Assembly: GCF_900102675.1 (NCBI RefSeq)
Contig: NZ_FMYX01000002.1
Location: 1 to 64,000, forward strand
From: Pseudomonas guariconensis
GTDB taxonomy: Bacteria; Pseudomonadota; Gammaproteobacteria; Pseudomonadales; Pseudomonadaceae
Length of the DNA: 64,000 bases
Reading direction: 5' to 3'
The position numbers and the translations under genes were made by a program. Below, one piece after another: positions 30,872 to 39,200 of the stretch (its first letter is position 1; each line of letters opens with the position of its first letter). The notes under the pieces were generated by a model that had not been told where the DNA came from, made no database searches, and worked only from the letters and a program-made list of their open reading frames with translations.

Positions 30872-31111
30872 ATGTCGCTCAAACGCATCCTTCTTCACTG
30901 CAAACAGTTCATCCAACGCAAGGACGGCGCCTCCGGTATCGAATACGCGGTGATCGCCGCCATGGTGGCAGTCGTGCTGGCGGGGTTCGTCCCGGGCGTG
31001 TCCAACAATGTCAAATCGGTCATGGATAAGATCCAGGCTGCCATCACTACAGGAACCAGTGGCACGACTGGCGGCAGCAGTGGAGGAAGCTCTACGACTG
31101 GTGGTACTTAA
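30872..31111 (+). CDS. flp: Flp type IVb pilin
   Basis: A 79-residue prepilin. The basic leader ends KDG, and cleavage there leaves ASGIEYAVIAAM with Glu5-Tyr6, the hallmark of Flp pilins; a 20-residue hydrophobic helix follows. The C-terminus is a low-complexity Gly/Ser/Thr tail (TSGTTGGSSGG). GAGGAG precedes the ATG at 30872; the longer frame from 30791 is rejected. It is the major subunit assembled by the flanking Tad machinery. Confidence 0.93.
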   Translation: MSLKRILLHCKQFIQRKDGASGIEYAVIAAMVAVVLAGFVPGVSNNVKSVMDKIQAAITTGTSGTTGGSSGGSSTTGGT

Positions 31112-31161
31112 CGATCAAGATGGCAGCAACGATTTTGGAACCCATTCGAAAGGAGCCGGCC

Positions 31162-31569
31162 ATGTCACTCTCTTCCTTGCGTCAACAGATCCTGCTGGTA
31201 GACGACGAGGAAGAGGCCCTGCTCGAACTCGCCGAACTGTTGGAGAACGAAGGTTTCATCTGCCTGACCGCCACCTCGGTCAAAGGCGCCTTGCTCCAGC
31301 TCACCCGCCACCCGGACGTGGCCCTGGTCATCACCGACCTGCGTATGCCCGAAGAAAGCGGCATCGGCCTGATCAAACGCCTGCGCGACCACACGGCCCG
31401 CCAGCATCTGCCGGTGATCGTCATGTCCGGTCACGCCGACATGGAAGACATCAGCGACCTGCTACGCCTTCAGGTACTGGACCTGTTCCGCAAGCCCATC
31501 TATCACGCACGCCTGCTGGAGACGCTGGAGAATTTGTTCCCCAAGCCGCGGATGCAGGTCGTGTGCTGA
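31162..31569 (+). CDS. Receiver-only response regulator downstream of flp
   Basis: A 135-residue stand-alone REC domain: acidic pair in LLVDDEEEA, Asp59 in VITDLRMPEES, Thr/Ser position in VIVMSGHAD and Lys111 in FRKPIYH. There is no output domain. AAAGGAG precedes the ATG at 31162. It lies 50 bp after flp, probably in the same transcript, so it may take phosphate from PprA or another kinase and tune pilus output; that is inference. Confidence 0.85.
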   Translation: MSLSSLRQQILLVDDEEEALLELAELLENEGFICLTATSVKGALLQLTRHPDVALVITDLRMPEESGIGLIKRLRDHTARQHLPVIVMSGHADMEDISDLLRLQVLDLFRKPIYHARLLETLENLFPKPRMQVVC

Positions 31570-31661
31570 CCCCTGGGGACGCTCGCGCCCCATCGCAGGC
31601 CTCGCCAGCGCCCAAGAGACCACGCAGTGGTAGGGCTCGCTCTGCTAAGCGCCACTCACCC

Positions 31662-33329
31662 TCACAGGGAAACACTTAGATTCACCATGATCCTCGGACT
31701 GCGATCCAGGCTGTCCTGCGCCACATCCGCCAGGGGCTTGGCCAGTTCCACGGCCAGGTTGTAAAAGCGCCTATCCCCTATGCGTACTCCCAACGCCGCC
31801 GAGGCCAGTCGTGCCCGCTCCAGGTCGCGCCCGTTCGACCACGCCCGGGCGGCATCGAGCGCCAGATAGGGCTGCAGCAACCGTACCCAAGCGCCGTCGC
31901 GGTAGACGCTGTAGTCCAGCTCGTAGGCCAATCCCCACCCCTTGTCACCCGAGGCCTGGTCGGCCGGGTAGCCGCGGCCGAAGTGCTGGCCACCGAACAG
32001 CAGGCGTTCGCTGTCGGGCAGGTCGTTGCCGCTCCAGTACACCGCGCCGGACACCACACCCTGCCAGTCACGCGCCAACGCATCGCGCTGCAAACCAGAC
32101 AGGCGCAGGCGCAAGAAATCCACATCGCGGGCGCTGTCACTGCGAGCGCCGAACAGATCCAGGCCTTGGTGCACGCCGGCACTGACTCTACGCAACCGAC
32201 CGTCCTCGACCTTGCGCCAGTCCCCTTCGAAGGACACCGCCCGAGCATAGGTGTCACTGTCGTCCTGGCGCGCTGGGTCGGCCGTGCGCCAGTCGACGTG
32301 ATCGGCCGTGGTGTAGAACTGCCCGACCACATCCAGCCACTCGTCGGGTTTGACGATCAGGGCTTGGCTGACGCCGATGGCAAGGCGCTCGCTATCCCAA
32401 CGCTGGCGCAGGTTCTCACCGTCATCCAAGGGCACAAAGGTGCGCGGCTCGCTGCGAAAGCGGGACGCCGAAAGCAGCAGCCGGCTGCCCTCGGCGTCCA
32501 GGTATTGGCTGTAGTCGAGTCGGTAGTAATGGGCCTCGTCGTCACCAGGCGGCAGCAGGACGCGGGCGCTCAACTGCTCGGCGAAACGGGTCTGGGCCTG
32601 GCTGTCGAACGCCATCAGCGCTTGCGCGGACGTGCGACTACCCTCGGCCAGGGTCAACCAGGCGCCAAAGGGTTTGCGCCCGACATGGACGATCAGGCGC
32701 ATGGCGCCATCGCGCCACCCGGCGGGCTGCAGTTCGGCCTCGACGCTCACACCAGGCATGCGACCGATCAGGCCGGTATAGCGCTCGAAGGATTCTCGCG
32801 TCAGTGGCCGCTCGGCCTTGAGCTTGTCGAGGATTTGCTCCAGGTAGCCGACCGCGGGCCCGATCTCCCCGTGCACCTGGGTTTCGCCGATATAGCCCTC
32901 CTCCAACACCACGTGGACACGGCCATCAGCAAAGTCCTGAGGCGGCAGGTAAGCCCGCGATAGCAGGTAGCCATCGCGCCGATAACGCTCGGTCAGGCGG
33001 TCGGTCACTGCGATGAGTTCAGCCAGGGTCACCTGATGGCCGACCACGTGCTGGTAATGCTCGCGCAATTCGCTCAGCAGGTACACCGTACCGCCTTCGA
33101 AGCGCACCTTGCGGACTGCCACAGACGTGTTCAGCGGCCATGCAGGCGCTGTTTTCTCCGCGGCCGGCATGCGCACCCCCGCCGGAAGAGGACGATAGGT
33201 ATCGATCGGCAGGTTGGCGGTGGGCAGGCGTCGTTCGACCTCATTGCCGTCGAGCACGCTCGGCAGCGACCCGGCATGGCAAACACAGGCCCCGGACACC
33301 ATCAGCAGCGTAACGACCAGAGGACGCAT
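31662..33329 (-). CDS. TpsB-type two-partner secretion transporter (orphan)
   Basis: A 555-residue outer-membrane Omp85-superfamily protein: signal peptide, an N-terminal POTRA_2 region (NTSVAVRKVRFEGGTVYLLSE, with YRRDGYLLSRAYLP), then a ShlB/FhaC barrel with GGQHFGRGYPADQ and the terminal aromatic-free strand MVNLSVSL. It would export a large TpsA adhesin or cytolysin, but none is encoded next to it. CdrB-like transporters are a reasonable comparison. The ATG at 33329 has GGAG at six bases; in-frame starts at 33341 and 33404 also exist. Confidence 0.82.
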   Translation of the reverse strand: MRPLVVTLLMVSGACVCHAGSLPSVLDGNEVERRLPTANLPIDTYRPLPAGVRMPAAEKTAPAWPLNTSVAVRKVRFEGGTVYLLSELREHYQHVVGHQVTLAELIAVTDRLTERYRRDGYLLSRAYLPPQDFADGRVHVVLEEGYIGETQVHGEIGPAVGYLEQILDKLKAERPLTRESFERYTGLIGRMPGVSVEAELQPAGWRDGAMRLIVHVGRKPFGAWLTLAEGSRTSAQALMAFDSQAQTRFAEQLSARVLLPPGDDEAHYYRLDYSQYLDAEGSRLLLSASRFRSEPRTFVPLDDGENLRQRWDSERLAIGVSQALIVKPDEWLDVVGQFYTTADHVDWRTADPARQDDSDTYARAVSFEGDWRKVEDGRLRRVSAGVHQGLDLFGARSDSARDVDFLRLRLSGLQRDALARDWQGVVSGAVYWSGNDLPDSERLLFGGQHFGRGYPADQASGDKGWGLAYELDYSVYRDGAWVRLLQPYLALDAARAWSNGRDLERARLASAALGVRIGDRRFYNLAVELAKPLADVAQDSLDRSPRIMVNLSVSL

Positions 33330-33441
33330 AGGACGCTCCATGACCCCGCGAAGACCGGGCGCAACAGGACCGCCCTGTGGTTCAAGCGTAGGTGCTGGCC
33401 TCACGATCGTCGAACGGCCGAAGCGAGCGGCGCGGTGGTCG

Positions 33442-35796
33442 CTATTGGCTGACCTGAAACTCTACCCGCGCGGTCTCGCCACTTTCGTCCAGCGCGCTGA
33501 GTTCGATGCGCCCGGTCTTTTCGAAGCGCACCAGCAGACTGTCCTGGTCGCGGGTCTCGCCCAAGGGCTGTCCATTGAGGAACCACCAGCGCTGACCGCT
33601 GCCGCCCAAGGCCGAAACCGGCACCTGCAGCGGTTCGCGACTGGTTGCCGGGCGTCGCAGGGTGTCGCCGGGGCGCACACCGACGATCGACAGCGGCGGC
33701 GCGCTCACCGGCACTTGGGGCGGACAGCTAGGGTCCACCGCCGGCAGGCGCGCGGCGCGGCGCTCGATGCGGGGCAGCCACGGCTCCAGCGGCGCCGGCC
33801 ACAACGCCACCTCCTGCGCCTTGGCGCCGCTGCAACTGGCATCGACGCGCAAACCACGCCCATTGACCCAAACCGTCTCGCGCAACCCAAGCCCCAGCGG
33901 CTGATCGGCCGCTTGCAGGGTCGGCGGCGTAGTGCCGTCCAATGTCCAGGCGAAGCGCTGGCGACGGCAGTTGGGGTCCAGGCGGTTCATGGGCTGGCCC
34001 AATGGCCAACAGATGGCGGCCACACCGACGCTCGCCGGCACCCGCTCGGCCGGCACATTGATCCCCCGCTGGCTGTCACGGTTGCTGAGCAGGTCGTGGA
34101 CTTGCAGCATCAGCGGCGCCGCCGAAGCCAAGCCGAACTGTCCCGGCACCGGCGTGCCGTCGGGTCGGCCGATCCACACACCGATCAGGTAGCGCGGCCC
34201 CACGCCCACCGACCAGGCGTCACGAAAACCGTAGCTGGTGCCGGTCTTCCAGGCCAACTGCGGGCGCTGTACCAGCTCAGCGTGAAGATCACGGTCCGGC
34301 CGGGCCTGGCCGCTCAAGATACGCCGGACGATCCAGGCCGAACCAGGCGACAGCAGCTGCCGCTCGACCAGCGGATCCTGAGGCTGCAGGCGTACCCGCG
34401 CGCTCTTCCCTTCACGGGCCAGGGCCGCGTAGCCACCCACCAGGTCCTCCAGACGGCTGCCCGCTCCGCCGAGGATCAGCGACAGGTTCGGTTCGGCGAG
34501 CGGCGGCAGTACCAGCGGCATGCCACCCATGCGCATCTGCGCGGCGAAACGCTTTGGTCCGTAAGCCTCGAGCAACTGCACTGCCGGCAGATTCAGCGAC
34601 AGGGCCAGGGCGGAACTGGCCGAAACCGGGCCCGTGAAGCCCATGGAGAAATTACCAGGCCGGTAGTCGCCATAACGACGTGGCACGTCCTGCAACAAGG
34701 ATTCTGAGTGGATAAGCCCATCGTCCATGGCCATGGCGTAGAGGAACGGTTTGAGCGTCGAGCCGGGTGATCGCAAGGCCTGGACCATGTCGACATGACC
34801 GAAGCGGCGCTCATCGGCTAGGTCGATGGAGCCGAGGTAGGCGCGCACGGCCATGGTTTGCGCCTCCACCACCAGCAGCGCCGCTGAGGTGCGCTCGGGC
34901 AGCCGTGCACGCCAGCCCAACAGCAGGTCCTCCAGGCGACGTTGCAAGGCCGCATCGAGGGTAGTGCGAATCAGCGGTGGGCTGTTGGCGCTGTTCAGAC
35001 GCCGGGCCAGCAAGGGGGCCAGGGCCGGCTCCTGGCGAGGCGCCAGCAGCAAGGGTTCTTCCTGCGCCTCGCTCACCCGCTGCGCCGGCCATACCTGGTA
35101 CTCGGCCAAGCGCTCCAGCACCTTGTCGCGGGCCCGCTGGGCACGCTCGGGGTGGCGATCCGGGCGCAGCCGGCTGGGCGCCTGGGGCAGCACCGCCAGC
35201 AGCGCTGCCTCGGCAGGCGTGAGGTGCATCGGCGACTTGCCAAGGTAAGCCCAGCTGGCGGCGGCCACCCCTTGCAGGGTGCCGCCGAACGGGGCGCGGT
35301 TGAGGTAGAGCTGAAGGATCTCACGCTTGGACAGGTGCCACTCCAACTGCGCCGTACGCCACAGCTGACGCAGCTTGCCCGACAGGGTGCGTTCGTGAGG
35401 GTCGAGCAGGCGTGCGACCTGCATCGACAGCGTGCTGCCGCCCGACACCACCCGGCCACCACGCAGGTTCAGCCAGGCTGCACGCGCCAGCGCCAGCGGG
35501 TTGACCCCGGGATGGCTATAGAACCAACGGTCCTCATAGGTCAGCAGCGCTTCCAGGTACAACGGCGAGACCTCCTCGGGGCTCACCGGATACCGCCACA
35601 CTCCGTCGGCATCGGCAAAACGCCACAGGGGCGTGCCATCCTCGGCAAGCACCACCCGCGCCAGGTCATCGCCCGGCATGGGCAACGGCCACAAGCGATC
35701 GGCCAGCCACAACAGCGCCACGACCAGCACACTGGCGATGCCGATACCACGCACGACCCTTGCGGTGCGGGTGCGCAGGCACGCTACCATTGGCAT
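33442..35796 (-). CDS. pbpC: Penicillin-binding protein 1C
   Basis: A 784-residue bifunctional class A PBP: N-terminal TM, glycosyltransferase domain with EDRWFYSHPGVNP and GGSTLSMQVARLL, transpeptidase domain with Ser346-x-x-Lys349 (PGSTLKPF) and KTGTSYGFRD, and a C-terminal BiPBP domain. It adds peptidoglycan strands in the periplasm. In many proteobacteria pbpC is paired with an alpha-2-macroglobulin gene, which here lies upstream on the same strand. The ATG at 35796 is chosen; the ORF extends to a TTG at 35826 without support. Confidence 0.92.
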   Translation of the reverse strand: MPMVACLRTRTARVVRGIGIASVLVVALLWLADRLWPLPMPGDDLARVVLAEDGTPLWRFADADGVWRYPVSPEEVSPLYLEALLTYEDRWFYSHPGVNPLALARAAWLNLRGGRVVSGGSTLSMQVARLLDPHERTLSGKLRQLWRTAQLEWHLSKREILQLYLNRAPFGGTLQGVAAASWAYLGKSPMHLTPAEAALLAVLPQAPSRLRPDRHPERAQRARDKVLERLAEYQVWPAQRVSEAQEEPLLLAPRQEPALAPLLARRLNSANSPPLIRTTLDAALQRRLEDLLLGWRARLPERTSAALLVVEAQTMAVRAYLGSIDLADERRFGHVDMVQALRSPGSTLKPFLYAMAMDDGLIHSESLLQDVPRRYGDYRPGNFSMGFTGPVSASSALALSLNLPAVQLLEAYGPKRFAAQMRMGGMPLVLPPLAEPNLSLILGGAGSRLEDLVGGYAALAREGKSARVRLQPQDPLVERQLLSPGSAWIVRRILSGQARPDRDLHAELVQRPQLAWKTGTSYGFRDAWSVGVGPRYLIGVWIGRPDGTPVPGQFGLASAAPLMLQVHDLLSNRDSQRGINVPAERVPASVGVAAICWPLGQPMNRLDPNCRRQRFAWTLDGTTPPTLQAADQPLGLGLRETVWVNGRGLRVDASCSGAKAQEVALWPAPLEPWLPRIERRAARLPAVDPSCPPQVPVSAPPLSIVGVRPGDTLRRPATSREPLQVPVSALGGSGQRWWFLNGQPLGETRDQDSLLVRFEKTGRIELSALDESGETARVEFQVSQ

Positions 35797-35873
35797 CGGG
35801 AACCGACCTGCCCAAGTGATGGCCAAAGGCTAGGGAACGGCACCCGCGCCGATTCGTTCATCAGGAAGCAACT

Positions 35874-36167
35874 ATGCATGTAGAAGGTTTTTTCGAGTGG
35901 CTGGGCCAAGCACTGGGTTCGTTGATCCGTTTCATCGTCGACGGCCTTAGCGGGTTGTTCAACCTGCTGGCCAACGCCGGCAGCAGTTTCATCGACGGCT
36001 TGGCGCGCAACCTGGGCATGGACACCTCGCTGGTCAGCATCCTGGCGCTCATCGTCGGCCTGATGCTGCTGTACTCGGCCGTCCGCGCCTTCATGCGCGC
36101 CTCGATCATCCTCGGGATCATCTGGGCGTTGCTGGGCCTGTGGGTGTTGAGCTGGATCGTTCATTAG
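35874..36167 (+). CDS. Small membrane protein of unknown function
   Basis: A 97-residue protein with an amphipathic N-terminal half and two hydrophobic segments near the C-terminus (SLVSILALIVGLMLLYSAV and SIILGIIWALLGLWVLSWIV). AGGAAG precedes the ATG. It lies on the strand opposite to, and between, the macroglobulin and pbpC genes, so it has its own promoter. I recognise no family. Confidence 0.7.
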   Translation: MHVEGFFEWLGQALGSLIRFIVDGLSGLFNLLANAGSSFIDGLARNLGMDTSLVSILALIVGLMLLYSAVRAFMRASIILGIIWALLGLWVLSWIVH

Positions 36168-36240
36168 AGCTGCAAGCTGCAAGCAAGCGTGGCTCACACC
36201 ACCTGCTTTTACTTGCCGCTTGCCGCTCGAAGCTCCAAGA
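36168..36240. repeat. CAAGCTGCAAGC-type dispersed repeat
   Basis: Short tandem and roughly inverted copies of GCAAGC/GCTTGC motifs fill this spacer (36168-36186 and 36211-36234). A related arrangement occurs at 62971-63055. Such repeats recur between P. putida genes. Confidence 0.45.
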
Positions 36241-36244
36241 GCCC

Positions 36245-39200
36245 TCAGCGCCCTCTCACGATCATCTCTCCCTGCCCTTCCCCAACCGCCTGCAGGTTAG
36301 GCCGGTACATCGACTCCACCTGCGGTGGCGGAATGCGATAGGTCCCCGGCGTCACTGCCCGGGCCAGGTACAGCAGATGGCTGGTGCCGTAGCCATCGAG
36401 CTTGAGCGCGGCCACATAGCGGTCGTCGCGATACTCCTGGTGCACCAGGCTGGCATTCTGCATCGACTCGCGCCACTGCTTCACCGCGCTGCTGGCGTTG
36501 TCCAGGCTGGCGGCGCTCTGGGCCAGGTTCTGGTTCTCCAGCTCCAGGCCCGCCGGCAGCAGGTCCACCACCAAGGCGTCCGGCACCGCGGTGGAGGCCT
36601 TGAGCGCCAGGTGCACCAGCACCAACTCGCCGCTGCGTAGGCTGCGCACATCCAGCGGCTGGCCGTTCATGCCCAGGTACTCACGGCGGATTTCCATACC
36701 GTTGCCCCCGGCAGGCGGGGCCTGGCGCGGGTAGCCGGAGAGGGTCAGCTGCTGGTAGAGGGTCTCGCTGCCCTGGTTCTGCACGGTCAGCGGCGACATC
36801 AGCAAGGGGCCTTCGAGCTTCATGCCCGATTCAGCGTTGTTGAACTCGCGGATCTCTCCGGCGCTGTCCAGGCGTGCCTGCCACTGGCCTTCCGGCTTGC
36901 CCAGCAGGCCACGACCGGCCAGGTACAAGGCGTTGCGCTCCTGGGTCGACAGCCAGCGGTTGGCCGCCAGCTCATCGGACAGCGCGAACAGGCGCTGGTC
37001 GACCTGGTTGGCGGCCAGGTTGTTCTCCTGCAGCAAGGCCAGGATCAGTGCCTGGTCTCGAAGGGTGCTGCCGTAATCGGCCATCCAGCCATCGCTGCGC
37101 TTCACGCCAAGGCCCGCCTGCAAGGCTTGCTGGGCACGCGGCTTGTCACCCATCTTGTCCAGCGCCACCGCCAACTGCACCAGTGGCAAGCCGGAGCGCG
37201 CATCGCTGCGGCGCTCGAACAGGCCACGCAGGGCACCGAGCGGCGCCTGCTGGTTGCGCGCGAGCACCAGCGCGGCATAGGCCTGCACGGCAAAGCGGGT
37301 GTGGTCGGCGTTCTGGCTGTAGTCCACCTCGATCAGGTTGCGCTCCTGCACATAGCGCAGCAGGCGTTCATTGGCTTTCTTCAGGGCCTCGGCCGGTACA
37401 CCGAAGCCTTGCTCGCGGGCGCGCAGCAGGAAGTCGGTGACGTAGGCGGTGAGCCAATATTCCTCTTCGCTGTCCGAGCTCCACAGGCCGAAGCTGCCGT
37501 TGTAGCGCTGCATGCCCAGCAGGTGCTCGATGCCCATCTCGATCTTGCGCTTGCGCACGTCGGCCGGCTCGCCCTTGATACCCAGGCGCTTGAGGCTTTC
37601 GGCATCGGCGTAGAGCGAAGGGTACAGGCCGCTGGTGGTCTGCTCCAGGCAGCCGTAGGGGTAGGCCTCCAGGGCGCGAATCTGTTCGGCCAGGTTCAGC
37701 GGTGGGCGGCTGGACAGCGCCAGGCTGGCTTCCAGGCCCGCGGTCTCGAAGGCCGCGAGGTCGCCTTCAGGCAAGGTCCAGGGCTGGTCCTTGAGCGCCA
37801 CGCGGTAGTGCTTGAGCATCGCCGGATAGGCGGGGCGCACGCCAAGCGTCCACTGGCGCTCGAAGGCTGGGGTCGGCTCGCCAGGCAACTGCAGGCCGTT
37901 GACCCGCACCTGCACTTTGCCTTGGCCCAGGCCACCCTGGGCCTGCACCGGGATCATCAAGGTCTTGCGCTGGCCCTCGGCCAGGCTGACGCTCTGCTGG
38001 CCTTCGCCGGCCAGAGCCAACTGGCCCTCGGCGCTCACCTGCACGTTCAGTTGCTGGGCGCGGCCGGACAGGTTGGCCAGGTCCAGCGCCAGGCTGGTGC
38101 GATCGCCACCGGCCAAAAAGCGCGGCGCCGAGAGTTCGGCGATCAGCGGTGCGGCGACGACCGTCTTGCCTTCGGCCATGCCGAAGTGCTCGTCGGTCCA
38201 GGCCTGGGCCATCAGGCGCAGCTCACCGTTGAAGTCCGGAATCTCGACAGTCGCCTCGCCCTCGCCTTGTTCATTGAGCGTTACCGGAAGGCTTTGCTGG
38301 GCAACGATGGTGACCGTGGTGTTGGGGCGTTTGCCGCCCTTGGCCATGGCCGCGTCGCCGCCGAATGCCAGGCTCGCCAGACGGCCCTGCCCGGCCTCGA
38401 TCAGCTGGCCGTAGATATCCAATTGGTCGGCACCGTAGGCCTTGCGGCCGAACAGGCTGGCGAACGGGTCCGGGGTCTTGAAATCGGTGATGTTGAGGAT
38501 GCCCACGTCCACCGCCGACAACAGCACATGCACCTGTTTCGGCACGCTGCCATCGGCGTTGGCGGCCTTGAATTTCACGGTCAGCGGTTGCTTGGGGCGC
38601 ATCTTCTGCGGGGCCTGCAAGGTCAAAGCGAGCTTGCGTTCGGCACGGTCCAGCGGCAGATGCAGTACACCCACGGCGCGCTTTGGCGTGGCGTTGGCCT
38701 TGCGTTCGCCGGGGCGGATCACCAGGGCGCTGATGTACAGGTCGTGACGCGCCCACTTTTCATCCAGCTGCACGTCGAAGGTCTTGCCCTCGGCGGGCAC
38801 GTCGATCTCCTGCCACCACAGCGGGCCATCGCTGGATTCGATCATCAGATAACCGCTGCCGGCAGCAGGTGGGGTGACCGTGACCTTGGCGGTGGCCCCG
38901 TCGGCATAGGACGGTTTGTCCAAGGCCAGCTTGACCTGGTCCGGACGCACCGCGCCACCTTCGGCGTTGTCCTGGGCCCGGTAGCCCGCCCAGAAGCGCA
39001 CGCTGGAGACCAGCCCTGTCTGTGGGTCTTCTACCTCGACCCGGTACGGGCCCCACTCCACCTGGAAGTTCAGCTTGGCGGTGCCGCCAGCCTTCACGCT
39101 GACGGTCTCCTCGCTCTGGGTGAGGAATTTCTCGTTGTAGTTGTAGCTCCAGCCGTCGCTCTGGGAGTAGTTCCAGTAATAGTCGCGACGCTCGCGCACC

